A DNA stretch of 64,000 nt from Streptomyces griseoruber (GTDB lineage: Bacteria; Actinomycetota; Actinomycetes; Streptomycetales; Streptomycetaceae), in NCBI RefSeq assembly GCF_001514205.1, contig NZ_KQ948771.1:124001-188000 (forward strand), written 5' to 3'. Both the position numbers and the translations under genes were made by a program. Numbering within the stretch: the stretch's first letter is position 1; each line of letters begins with the position of its first letter. Of the stretch, positions 41,057 through 49,332 are shown one piece after another. The notes beneath the pieces are model-generated. The model searched no databases. It worked only from the letters and a program-made list of their open reading frames with translations, and was not told the origin of the DNA.

Positions 41057-42130
41057 TCAGTTCTCGGGATCCGCGACAGCGTCAGATCGGCTGGCTGCCC
41101 GCTGCTTCTGATTGCCCTTGGGCAATAGCTCCCAGTGCAGATCTCCTGAAGCGGGGGCCATGCTCCAAGAGGTCAGGAAGCTTGCCAATCGGTCGAGCAC
41201 GGAGAACAGAGCATCAGGAACGAGTCCACACTCACGCGCGATCCGGTCCATGTCGGCACACCCGCGACCCGTCGAGAAGTCGGTGTGCGCCGCAAGGCAG
41301 AGAACGGTCAGCCGCAGAGACGGGTCGCCGACGTCCCCACAGCCACCTCGCCCCATACGCAGCGCCCAGTCGGCAGCGCTCCTGCGGTCTGGACGTGCGG
41401 GGCTCTGAGTAAATAACACGCCGTCGAGGATGTGGGCGCCTACCATCCTGTCGGTAGAACCCCAGGCAGCTGGCCTTCTGCGGAGCCATCGGGCCTGCTC
41501 CAGTTCACGCCACGGGAGCGGATTGGGGCCAAGGCGAAGACTGCGTAGGACCCCAGTCGGCAGCCGGACCTCCCCCTTGGAGTCCATGCGCAGTGCACAC
41601 TGCACGGCCAGCAGTCGGGTTGCGGCCCCCGTGTGGCTCGGGAGGGCTGCGGCCAAGTAGCTGAGCATCTCCCGCACGCGAATCTGGTCGCCCGGCCCTC
41701 TGGATCGTCGTTGGCGACGCCGCGAGGCTCCGCCTGACGCTGCCACGGCCACATGTAGGAAGGTTTCCGGAACCACGGCGGCCTGCGCCGTCACCGACGC
41801 GCAGGCCGTACAGGCGTCAGCAAGACGCCAGAGCCGCCCTCCCCGCTCGCGGGCGAGGAGCAGACGGACAGGGCCGGCACAGCCGCGGTGACGGGGATGC
41901 CAACGGCAACCTCGCTCGTGGCACTCGCAGGTGCGCATGTATGACGGCAGGGCGTCGCTCCGGGCATGTCCGGCCAGATGCTCGAGCGCTGCGGAGCGCG
42001 CGGATACGTCGGCGAGCAGCACGCCCCGGTGGTCGCACTGCTGACACACAAGCTGCGGTCCGCCAGAACCTGGCCGCAGCTCAACAGTCCAGGCACGCCG
42101 CGCTGCCGAGCGTGTTGTGCAAAGCCTCAT
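41057..42130 (-). CDS. Conserved Streptomyces hypothetical protein with Cys-rich N-terminus
   Basis: 357 aa. The N-terminal third is rich in Cys and His (LVCQQCDHRGVLLADVS, CECHERGCRWHPRHRGCAGP), suggesting one or more zinc sites. The C-terminal part has helical segments (LRLTVLCLAAHTDFSTGRGC, RIARECGLVPDALFSVLDRL) resembling a winged helix, as in replication-initiator-like regulators. I recall similar proteins next to small XRE genes in Streptomyces. It is divergent from such an XRE gene, with three 18-nt operator elements between. Confidence 0.65.
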   Translation of the reverse strand: MRLCTTRSAARRAWTVELRPGSGGPQLVCQQCDHRGVLLADVSARSAALEHLAGHARSDALPSYMRTCECHERGCRWHPRHRGCAGPVRLLLARERGGRLWRLADACTACASVTAQAAVVPETFLHVAVAASGGASRRRQRRSRGPGDQIRVREMLSYLAAALPSHTGAATRLLAVQCALRMDSKGEVRLPTGVLRSLRLGPNPLPWRELEQARWLRRRPAAWGSTDRMVGAHILDGVLFTQSPARPDRRSAADWALRMGRGGCGDVGDPSLRLTVLCLAAHTDFSTGRGCADMDRIARECGLVPDALFSVLDRLASFLTSWSMAPASGDLHWELLPKGNQKQRAASRSDAVADPEN

Positions 42131-42201
42131 AGGGCGCGCGCTCCTCCCAATCCTGCTTCCGCGCTCGTTGTCTGCTCAAGAGAGCGACGGCCGCACACGG
42201 T

Positions 42202-42264
42202 AGTGCAGACCTCTGCCCTCGCGCCCGCGCTGCGACCTGGAGAAATAGGGCAGAGGTCTGCACT
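42202..42264. promoter_or_regulatory. 18-bp perfect inverted repeat operator
   Basis: AGTGCAGACCTCTGCCCT (42202-42219) and AGGGCAGAGGTCTGCACT (42247-42264) are exact reverse complements separated by 27 nt. They lie between the hypothetical gene (start 42130) and the XRE gene (start 42299). Confidence 0.75.
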
Positions 42265-42267
42265 GAC

Positions 42268-42285
42268 AGGGCAGGGGTCTGCCCC
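42268..42285. promoter_or_regulatory. Third copy of the 18-nt operator element
   Basis: AGGGCAGGGGTCTGCCCC matches the element at 42247-42264 at 15 of 18 positions, in the same orientation and exactly 21 bp further on, i.e. two helical turns. Confidence 0.65.
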
Positions 42286-42298
42286 GTCGGATGGTCGG

Positions 42299-42562
42299 GT
42301 GACGATCTTTCCGCCCGATCCGGACTTCGAGGCGCTCCGCCTGGAGCTCGCGCGCCTGCGGGCGGCCCGAGGATGGAGCTATGACGAGCTCGCCGCCCGT
42401 AGTGGGCTCGCCAGACGGACTCTTATCGAGATTGAGCAAGGCCGCACGATCGGGACTCTGAAATCCTGGCACGCCCTCGCGCACGCCCTGAGCACCCCTG
42501 TCGACGGCCTCTTCGTCACCCTGTGCAACGGACACGAGCCTCCCGAGCAACCCGACGACTGA
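42299..42562 (+). CDS. Small XRE-family regulator
   Basis: 87 aa from GTG 42299. Nearly the whole protein is a helix-turn-helix domain (LARLRAARGWSYDELAARSG, LARRTLIEIEQGRTIGTLKS, WHALAHALSTPVDGLF). The three 18-nt elements end 13 bp before its start, so it probably autoregulates and controls the divergent 357-aa gene. Confidence 0.8.
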   Translation: MTIFPPDPDFEALRLELARLRAARGWSYDELAARSGLARRTLIEIEQGRTIGTLKSWHALAHALSTPVDGLFVTLCNGHEPPEQPDD

Positions 42563-42720
42563 CCGCATTCAGGGCGAAGTTCACCAACGCTCGAACGGGT
42601 GACTCCACGTGAACGCACGATCGCATCCTCGAAAACCAGTCTCACCAGATGCGGCACTTCGGGGGACACGTACGGTACTGGCGACGGCTGGACGGCGTGT
42701 CGACTGACAGATTCGCTCGC

Positions 42721-43605
42721 ATGCACTCCACACCCCCTTCTCCGCAGCGCTGGGATGGCAGCCGCGTCCATGTCCGTGCGAGGCGTTCCCTACGCGTCAG
42801 CAACGACAGCGCCAGTCGTCTCCTGCGATGCGGTCAGATCGACCGCTGCCGGGACTGCGGCAACCGCATCGAGTGGTATCACCGCACCAACGCCCGGCCC
42901 ATCCGCCTGCACCCTCACGAGCTGCCGGTCGAGAGGGTGCCCGCCACCTGCCAATGGCACGTCAGCTGCGGCGTCGCTCATCCGTCGGGCGACGGCAGCG
43001 GGTGGTGCCGCCTGCCCCACGCCAGGCTGTGCCCTGCCCGTCACGATCTTCCAGCTGTACCCGAATTGGCAGGACTGCGCCGCGCTCTGGCAGTCAACAC
43101 CCGCCGCCTGATCGACACCGGTGCATTCCCTTCTCCACCCACCCCGCCGAACACTGAAGCCCCGCCGATGGCTACCTGTCGGCCGACCCGCCCCGTCGTC
43201 CAACTCCTGTACATCCGCTACCTCGCCAACCGCCCGGTGGACGAGATCCAGTGCGTCGCCCAGACCCGACGCCGCCGCCGCTGCACAAGTCCTCTGCTCA
43301 CAGCAGAGACTCAGGCAGGCGTCTGGACCCTTGTGCCCGTCCCCATAAGGCACGGTCAGTTTCCTCTGCCTGGAACAGCCATGGCCGTCTACGCGCTCAC
43401 TGGCCTGCCTTATGCCGAGCAGCTGCGTTGGAGGGCTCAACGCTGCCCCGAACACGCCGCCATTCCCACAGCTGCAGACGTGGCGGTGACCGAGTGGGAG
43501 TCCTTCGATCCCCTCATCCACCACGAACACATCCACACCCGGCTCCCGACGCTCACCCGACGCCAAGCGCCTGGTGGCCGGAACAGGAAGGCGACACGAC
43601 CGTGA
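42721..43605 (+). CDS. DUF6083-like protein
   Basis: 294 aa from ATG 42721 (ATG 42649 is an alternative; neither has a strong ribosome site). The N-terminal part RWDGSRVHVRARRSLRV, CGQIDRCRDCGNRIEWYHR, IRLHPHELPVERVPATCQWH, VSCGVAHP resembles DUF6083, a Cys/His-rich domain frequent on Streptomyces mobile elements. The C-terminal half has further Cys (QCVAQTRRRRRCTSPLLT) and may be another zinc-binding domain. It overlaps the next gene by 4 bp (GTGA), heading an operon with the helicase. Confidence 0.6.
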   Translation: MHSTPPSPQRWDGSRVHVRARRSLRVSNDSASRLLRCGQIDRCRDCGNRIEWYHRTNARPIRLHPHELPVERVPATCQWHVSCGVAHPSGDGSGWCRLPHARLCPARHDLPAVPELAGLRRALAVNTRRLIDTGAFPSPPTPPNTEAPPMATCRPTRPVVQLLYIRYLANRPVDEIQCVAQTRRRRRCTSPLLTAETQAGVWTLVPVPIRHGQFPLPGTAMAVYALTGLPYAEQLRWRAQRCPEHAAIPTAADVAVTEWESFDPLIHHEHIHTRLPTLTRRQAPGGRNRKATRP

Positions 43606-44111
43606 CAGCGCACCACGCGATTGAGATCACCCTGACCCGGCCTGCCACCGACTGTGAACTGCGTCGTGCTCGTCGTGTCGTGGCTCTGGCCGGAAACAAC
43701 GACAGCACCCGACTGCTGACTCTGCAACGCGCAAAGACTCCAGGGCGTGCGCTGCGAACACTTCGGCGTCAACTCGATGCCGTATTGCCCATCGATGTCC
43801 TGACTGCCCATTACCCAGACAGAGAGGGCTGTGTCCTGCTGAACTTCGCTCTCAGTCACCACGCCCGCGCCACCATCGGCCGAGCTGCGGAAGCCTGCGG
43901 CCAACGGCCCCGGGACTTCTTGAGGCAGACCGTGACCGACGCTGTTGCCCAGCACAAAGAAGATCGCGTCCGCCGGCTGATGACCCGGTTCGAGGGGATG
44001 TTGGCCCTGCACTCCCCGGAAGAACTCCTGGCCTGTGCAGCGAGCACCTTCCTCAGTCATGACAACCGCCTGCCCAGCGGCCGCAGCCAGTCCTGCTCCA
44101 CCCCTTCTTGA
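43602..44111 (+). CDS. Hypothetical protein preceding the helicase
   Basis: 169 aa, GTG overlapping the upstream stop. Not recognised. It is alpha/beta by composition with no membrane segment; the middle (DVLTAHYPDREGCVLLNFAL, GQRPRDFLRQTVTDAVAQHK) suggests a small folded enzyme or adaptor. Its position between a DUF6083-like protein and a UvrD-like helicase, with a 9-bp gap to the latter, suggests a joint function with the helicase. Confidence 0.55.
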   Translation: MTAHHAIEITLTRPATDCELRRARRVVALAGNNDSTRLLTLQRAKTPGRALRTLRRQLDAVLPIDVLTAHYPDREGCVLLNFALSHHARATIGRAAEACGQRPRDFLRQTVTDAVAQHKEDRVRRLMTRFEGMLALHSPEELLACAASTFLSHDNRLPSGRSQSCSTPS

Positions 44112-44120
44112 GGAGCCGTT

Positions 44121-45665
44121 GTGCCCATCCCGACCGACGAGCAGGTCCAAGCCTCCGACACCTTCCGAGCAGGGCACCACCTTGTTCTGCAGGCGGGGGC
44201 GGGTACCGGCAAGACCACCACCCTCGCGATGCTCGCCGCCGGCACCAAACGACGCGGTCGCTACCTCGCTTTCAACAAGGACATCGCTCGCGTCGCCGCT
44301 GATCGTTTCCCCCGAACGGTGATGTGCAAGACCGCCCACGCAACAGCGTACGCAGCACTCGGCCACCGCTATGCCGGCCGACTCAACGGCCCTCGCCAGC
44401 CCGCCTGGAAGACCGGCCAAGCGCTTGGTATCACCCGGCCCATCCGCATCGGCGATCACGAAATCAGTCACAAGACGCTCTGCCACACGGTGCTACGCGC
44501 CGTGACACGCTTCTGCTACTCCGCGGACCGTGCTCTGGCTCGCCACCATGTGCCGCACCTTCGCCGCCTGACCACGCGGGCCGAGCACGCCCAACTCGTC
44601 GACGAAGTACTACCGTTCGCAGCCAAGGCATGGGCCGACCTGCACATGTTCGACCAGGGCGAGGTCCGCTTCGAACACGACCACTACCTGAAGATGTGGG
44701 CCCTGACCCAACCCAAGATCGAAGCGGACTTCCTCTTCCTCGATGAAGCTCAGGACACCAACCCCGTTCTGGAACAGGTCTTCAACGCCCAGCGAGACCA
44801 CGCCCAACTTGTCATGGTCGGCGACTCGGCCCAAGCCATCTACGGATGGCGCGGCGCCCGCGATGTGATGACCGACTTCGACGCCGCCGCTCACACTCTG
44901 ACCCGCTCCTTCCGCTTCGGCCCTCTCCTCGCCGAACAAGCCAACCGCTGGCTCGAACTCGCGCAGGCACCCATCCGCCTGACCGGAAGCGAGACCATTC
45001 CCACCGAGGTCGGACACGTGGCCAACCCGGATGCAGTGCTGTGCCGCACCAACATCGGCGCCATGGCCGAAGTCATGCGCCTCCTCTCCGAGGGGAGCCG
45101 CGTCGCCCTGGCCCGCGGAGGGCACACGCTCGCCTCGCTGGCGCTCGCCGCTCGCGACCTCAAGGAAGGACGCCGCACCAGCCACCCCGAACTCGTCCTC
45201 TTCGCCTCCTGGGGCGAAGTACAGGACTACGCAACCTACGATCCGGCAGGAGGCGACCTCCAGCCCTTTGTAGACCTCGTTGACACGCACGGCCCCGACG
45301 CCATCCTGGCCGCAGTCGACGAACTCACCGACGAGGACCACGCCGACGTGACCGTGTCCACAGCTCATAAGGCCAAGGGACGTGAATGGGCAACCGTCCG
45401 GATCGGCGACGACTTTCCACCTCCCAAAGACACCGACCAACACGACGCCGAGGGCCGTCCCATCCCGGAACCCGTCAACGACACTGACGCCCGCCTCGCA
45501 TACGTCGCCGTCACGCGTGCACGCTGCCGACTCGACCTAGGCGGATTGTCCTGGATCGACACACATCCTGCGGCTTCAAGTTCTATGGCGGTTGCGGAAC
45601 TCAACCCAGCGCACCGCTCCCAGCAACCACGCCGCACGCCGAGTACCACGAGTTGTAGGGCTTGA
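44121..45665 (+). CDS. UvrD/Rep-like superfamily 1 helicase
   Basis: 514 aa from GTG 44121 (GAGGAG upstream). SF1 motifs: Q-like PIPTDEQVQAS, Walker A LQAGAGTGKTTTLAM, Walker B DFLFLDEAQDTNPVLEQVF, motif III VMVGDSAQAIYGWRGA, motif IV RSFRFG, motif V VTVSTAHKAKGREWATVRI, motif VI RLAYVAVTRARCRL. It is shorter than UvrD (about 700 aa) and lacks a nuclease domain. Similar compact helicases occur in defence operons and mobile elements. The last gene of the operon overlaps its stop as TTGA. Confidence 0.9.
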   Translation: MPIPTDEQVQASDTFRAGHHLVLQAGAGTGKTTTLAMLAAGTKRRGRYLAFNKDIARVAADRFPRTVMCKTAHATAYAALGHRYAGRLNGPRQPAWKTGQALGITRPIRIGDHEISHKTLCHTVLRAVTRFCYSADRALARHHVPHLRRLTTRAEHAQLVDEVLPFAAKAWADLHMFDQGEVRFEHDHYLKMWALTQPKIEADFLFLDEAQDTNPVLEQVFNAQRDHAQLVMVGDSAQAIYGWRGARDVMTDFDAAAHTLTRSFRFGPLLAEQANRWLELAQAPIRLTGSETIPTEVGHVANPDAVLCRTNIGAMAEVMRLLSEGSRVALARGGHTLASLALAARDLKEGRRTSHPELVLFASWGEVQDYATYDPAGGDLQPFVDLVDTHGPDAILAAVDELTDEDHADVTVSTAHKAKGREWATVRIGDDFPPPKDTDQHDAEGRPIPEPVNDTDARLAYVAVTRARCRLDLGGLSWIDTHPAASSSMAVAELNPAHRSQQPRRTPSTTSCRA

Positions 45666-46410
45666 TCGATTTCGCCACCCTGGACCAAGGCCGCGTCGAC
45701 CTCGGCACGAGGCTGGTGGAAGACTCCTACTTGGTTGGCAGCCTCCACATCGATGCGCGTCAGACGTGCCTTGAAAGGCTCATGGACATCGCGGCCGACC
45801 CCCGCGAGATTGCTCTGGCACGGCAGGACGCCATCACCGGTGCCCGCAACCTGGTCGTAGACCTGCCGGTCGAAGTACAACGGCGCACGTTCCTACTGGC
45901 CAAGGAGTATGCACTAGAAAGGCGGGATGGAAGCCACCTCGACGGACGAGTGACCGGTAGTCCCCACCCGCTCAGCTCGTTTAAGTTCTCCGGCGGTTCG
46001 GCGTCGCTCCGCGGCAAGGGGCTACGGCTGGCTGAGGTGTCCGCCACTTACCCCGAGGACCACGTCAGGGTACGCGACCAGGCAATCAGTCTGCTCTCCG
46101 AACAGGACACCGAGATCCTTGATGATGCAGCCATGACGCTGTCTCAACTCCCGCACGACGTTACGTCGCCAGGCGGGCGCGGTCCTCTGCATGCGTCATC
46201 CCTCTCGGCACCGGGAGACGATCCTGCAATTGGCGCGTGACGGAGACTTTCGTGTGCGCCGCGTCTTGGCGGAAGCGGCAGCTCTGGCGGCCCAGAAAGC
46301 AGCCAAACTATCCGCAGAAGTCCTATAAATCCTCGCCCGCGATGTCCGGCACAGCGCTCGCGCAGCCTCCATCGGTGCCCGGTACTGGAAGCGAGGAGTG
46401 CCTAGCTGAT
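45662..46410 (+). pseudogene. Decayed HEAT-like repeat gene following the helicase
   Basis: A TTG at 45662 overlaps the helicase stop and gives MIDFATLDQGRVDLGTRLVE up to about LLSEQDTEILDDAAMTLSQL. Near 46165 the similarity moves to another frame: ETILQLARDGDFRVRRVLAE, AAALAAQKAAKLSAEVL, then an in-frame TAA, then ILARDVRHSARAAS. The phrases match repeating units of a helical-repeat protein, so one frameshift and one nonsense codon have broken the gene. Confidence 0.6.
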
Positions 46411-46770
46411 TCCTTCCTACACCCAACAACACGGAGCACGAGGCCGCCGAGCGCCTTCCGCGGGGAGTGTTCCGCACGCTGTACCAGTCCAGTCTCTTCT
46501 CCCTCCAGTGCCCGGTCTGATATGCGGGCGGCGGGCCAACCGTATAGGTGTATCTGCAGGTCATCGAAGAGGTCGCGCCGCGCTGGGCAAGCGCTGCCGT
46601 GGGCATGAGCGTCCGCGTGTCCTGTCTCCCGCTGGCCGCCTAGATCACAGCTCGACGACGTCGTGACCGCAACGATGACGGAGGCCTGCACAGCGCTGGC
46701 CGCCACACCACGGCCCGTGACGGCGCGGATGTCCGGGCGTTGCTGGACCAGGCGCTGAGGGGCGCGGAGA
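46411..46770. other. Low-coding stretch between the helicase operon and the FmdB-like gene
   Basis: No complete gene. Short protein-like pieces (for example a frame near 46545-46640 reading LQVIEEVAPRWASAAVG) suggest decayed sequence. The two flanking genes converge here. I see no clear terminator. Confidence 0.35.
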
Positions 46771-47214
46771 TCACTCTCCCGGGTTCTGCCCCGCCGGAAG
46801 CTGGCGTGGGTGCGGATGGGGGTGCGGGTGCGCGTGGCGGCGCGGATTGATCGTGCCCGACGCCAGCTCGTCCGCCGTCAACGGGGCGGCGTGGTAAGGG
46901 CCTTCGTGAGCAACGACGGGTGAGCGTTTCTTGGCCAGTTCCGGGTGGCGCTCCTCCAGTGCCGCGCGTGCGTCGAGGGTGCGGCGCCAGTGCGCGATGT
47001 ACTCGGTGTTGCCCTGGTGGGTCCCGTCCCAGGACTTGGGCGCGGCGTCGGCGGTTGCGGGCAGCCGCGCCTGGCCGAGCAGGGCAGCGCCTGCGGACGG
47101 CAGGCGCCGGGTCGGCCGACCGCAGTCGGCGCATGGGGGCGGGGGCGCGTCGGGGCCGCTGACCATCGCCTCGAAGCGGGTGCCGCACGCGCAGGCGTAG
47201 TCGTAGATTCGCAT
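46771..47214 (-). CDS. FmdB-like zinc-ribbon protein
   Basis: 147 aa from ATG 47214 with AAGGACGG upstream. The N-terminus MRIYDYACACGTRFEAMV .. CADCGRPTRRLPS is the FmdB/CxxC zinc ribbon found in regulators of formamidase and amidase genes. The C-terminal part is Pro/His-rich (RRHAHPHPHPHPRQLP). It is 53 bp downstream of the MBL hydrolase gene and probably the last gene of that operon. An accessory role for an amide- or lactone-cleaving pathway is possible. Confidence 0.8.
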   Translation of the reverse strand: MRIYDYACACGTRFEAMVSGPDAPPPPCADCGRPTRRLPSAGAALLGQARLPATADAAPKSWDGTHQGNTEYIAHWRRTLDARAALEERHPELAKKRSPVVAHEGPYHAAPLTADELASGTINPRRHAHPHPHPHPRQLPAGQNPGE

Positions 47215-47267
47215 GGTGACCGTCCTTGGGCCGGGGGCAGGCGATGCCCGCCCCCGGCGGTGTGTCA

Positions 47268-48080
47268 TCAGGAGTAGAAGGCGGGGGTGACCTTGAGCTG
47301 GGTGATCTGCTCCTCGTCGTGCCCGAACACCACGGTGGCGTTGGTCCGCTCGGCGATGCTGCGGATCTTCTCCACCGAGGCGAACCACTTTCGGCTGTCG
47401 TACACGACTCCGGCACCGACCGACGGGGGGCCGTAGCTCTCGGAGCGGTAGACGGCGTCCGACGTGAAGATCATGGTGCCGCTATCGGGGAGGTCGACCT
47501 GCAGGGACATGGTGCCCCAGGTGTGGCCGGGGGTCTGCAGCAGGGTGACCCCGGGCAGGATCTCGGTGTCGCCCTCGACTGTCTCGAAGTTCAATCGCGC
47601 ATAGTCGTTCTTCACGTGGGCGCCGAGGTTGTACCCCTCGAAGCCGAAGGCGCCTTCGTACTCGTCCTTGCTGCAAATGACCCTCGTGCGTGGAGCGTCG
47701 TTCCACAGGTCGGCCTGGCCGGCGTGGTCGAAGTGCAGGTGGGACAGGACGAGATGATCGATGTCGTGGGGCTCGTAGCCGAGTTGCTCCAGCCGCGAGT
47801 CCAGCCACTGGTCCTCGGTGACCTCATCGACGGGGAAGTACTCCTGCAGGCCTGTCGGGGCCCAGCGGGTCTCCCAGTCGCGGGGCACACCGGCGTCCCA
47901 GAGCAGCTTGCCCTCGGGGTGGTCGATGAACACGCAGTGCGTGGGCACGCCGACCCAATGCGCGGGTCTGTTCTTCTCTGCGCGCGACGCCATCACCCTG
48001 GAAGGGTCCAGGAGCAGCCAGGTGAGGTCGGCGTGCATGGTGCCGGTCGGCAGGATCTGCAGCTTGATGTTGTCCGGCAT
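47268..48080 (-). CDS. Lactonase-type metallo-beta-lactamase-fold hydrolase
   Basis: 270 aa. Zinc-binding motif HLHFDHAGQ, downstream His in TPGHTWGTMSL, Asp in TSDAVYRSES and His in VVFGHDEEQ. It belongs to the N-acyl-homoserine-lactonase-like group (AiiA/AttM-type) of the MBL superfamily. In this setting, with an alcohol dehydrogenase, SDR and a flavin monooxygenase close by, ring opening of a catabolic lactone is at least as likely as quorum quenching (inference). Confidence 0.88.
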   Translation of the reverse strand: MPDNIKLQILPTGTMHADLTWLLLDPSRVMASRAEKNRPAHWVGVPTHCVFIDHPEGKLLWDAGVPRDWETRWAPTGLQEYFPVDEVTEDQWLDSRLEQLGYEPHDIDHLVLSHLHFDHAGQADLWNDAPRTRVICSKDEYEGAFGFEGYNLGAHVKNDYARLNFETVEGDTEILPGVTLLQTPGHTWGTMSLQVDLPDSGTMIFTSDAVYRSESYGPPSVGAGVVYDSRKWFASVEKIRSIAERTNATVVFGHDEEQITQLKVTPAFYS

Positions 48081-48160
48081 GGTTCATGTCCTCAAAGTCC
48101 GTGGCGGGGACGGGGGTGGAGTGTTCCTGGAGGTTCGCGCTGTGCGGGTGGCCGCGCCGG

Positions 48161-48487
48161 TCACGGGCGTTCTCCCGTGCCCGCAAAGACCCGTACGGTG
48201 CGGGCTGCGAGCCGCGGAATGATCTCGGTCTTGCCAATGGTCTCGAAGTGATCGGTCTTCAGGTGGGCGTCGAAGCCGGCGGCGTCCACGTACCGCTCCA
48301 GGACGACGACGTGGGCCGGATCTTCCGCGTCGCGGAAGTACTCGTAGCTGATGTTGGCCGGTTCGGTCCGGCTTGCCGCGGCGAGGCGTGCGATGTGTCC
48401 GAGCACCACTTCCTCGGTGCCTTCCCGCAGCCCGTAGTCGGCGATGACCTGGAATCGTGCGACCTGCTGGGCGTCGATGCCCACCAT
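48161..48487 (-). CDS. ABM-fold monooxygenase-like protein
   Basis: 108 aa from ATG 48487 with GGGGAGAA upstream. Antibiotic-biosynthesis-monooxygenase (ABM) dimeric ferredoxin-like fold: ARFQVIADYGLREGTEEVVL, EPANISYEYFRDAEDPAHVV, VLERYVDAAGFDAHLKTDHF. These act as cofactor-free quinol monooxygenases or small-molecule-binding proteins. A second member lies at 52785-53075 in the plus-strand arm. Confidence 0.85.
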   Translation of the reverse strand: MVGIDAQQVARFQVIADYGLREGTEEVVLGHIARLAAASRTEPANISYEYFRDAEDPAHVVVLERYVDAAGFDAHLKTDHFETIGKTEIIPRLAARTVRVFAGTGERP

Positions 48488-48576
48488 GGCGTTCTCCCCT
48501 GGCAGTCTTCTGTGTTTGTTGTCCGTGCGATCAGGGCGCCTGCCGAGCCCGGACGACTCGACGGGCACGGTCGAGG

Positions 48577-49332
48577 TCAGCGGCCCCAGATGGAGGTACC
48601 TCCGTCGACGGTGAGCACGCTGCCCACCACGAAACCGGACTCTTCGGACGCCAACCAGACGATGGCGTCCGCGATCTCCTCGGGCTCCGCCATCCGGCCG
48701 ACAGGAGCACGGCCGTCGAGCGAGGCCCGCAGGCTCTCCGGGTCCGGCGACTCGGCGAGCATCTTGGCGAAGTAAGGCGAGTTGACGGTGCCGGGCGCCA
48801 CGGCGTTCACCCGAATGCCCTGGCCGATGTGGTCCACCGCCATGGCCCGGGTCAGGGACGCGATGGCCCCCTTCGACGCCACGTAGGCGGCGCGGTCGGC
48901 GATGCCCTGGGCCGCCGTGTACGAGGCGACGTTGACGATGCGGCCGCCGGTCTTGGCGAGCTCGGGGATGGCGTACTTCGAGCAGAGGAAGACACCCTTG
49001 GCGTTGACCGCCATCACACGGTCCCAGTCGGCTTCCTCGATGGTCTCGACGGTGCCCCGGAACCCGAAGCCGGCGTTGTTAACCAGGACGTCGATCCTGC
49101 CGAAGGACTGCACCACGGTGCTGATCAGCGCCGCGACCCGGGCACTGTCGCTGATGTCCACAGACACCGCCTTGCCTGGCGTCTTCAGCTCGGCGACGGT
49201 GTGGGCGGCCGCGCCCTCGTCGACGTCGGCTGCGACGACCGTCCAGCCGCGCTCGGCGAAGCGCAGCGCGGTCGCGCGGCCGATGCCGCTGCCCGCGCCG
49301 GTGATGATGACGACCTGTCCTTGTCCACTCAT
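48577..49332 (-). CDS. Short-chain dehydrogenase/reductase, copy 1
   Basis: 251 aa. Classical SDR: TGxxxGIG nucleotide-binding TGAGSGIGRATALRF, D in VVAADVDEG suggesting NAD preference, NNAG motif VLVNNAGFGFRG, catalytic Ser in VASYTAAQG and YVASK (Tyr-x-x-x-Lys). Its ATG overlaps the stop of the upstream alcohol dehydrogenase gene (ATGA). It is strongly similar over its whole length to the SDR at 59784-60539, also 251 aa, in the other arm of the cluster. Confidence 0.95.
   Translation of the reverse strand: MSGQGQVVIITGAGSGIGRATALRFAERGWTVVAADVDEGAAAHTVAELKTPGKAVSVDISDSARVAALISTVVQSFGRIDVLVNNAGFGFRGTVETIEEADWDRVMAVNAKGVFLCSKYAIPELAKTGGRIVNVASYTAAQGIADRAAYVASKGAIASLTRAMAVDHIGQGIRVNAVAPGTVNSPYFAKMLAESPDPESLRASLDGRAPVGRMAEPEEIADAIVWLASEESGFVVGSVLTVDGGTSIWGR

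Noticed and set aside
41057..46410. Reading the DUF6083-helicase region as part of the CBASS operon
   Set aside because: It is on separate transcription units with its own XRE gene and operators, so a shared function is not supported beyond co-location.
47268..48080. Quorum-quenching AHL lactonase as the primary role
   Set aside because: The family name fits, but the cluster context (ADH, SDR, LLM oxygenase, flavin reductase) favours hydrolysis of a catabolic intermediate; no signal-synthesis or receptor gene is nearby.
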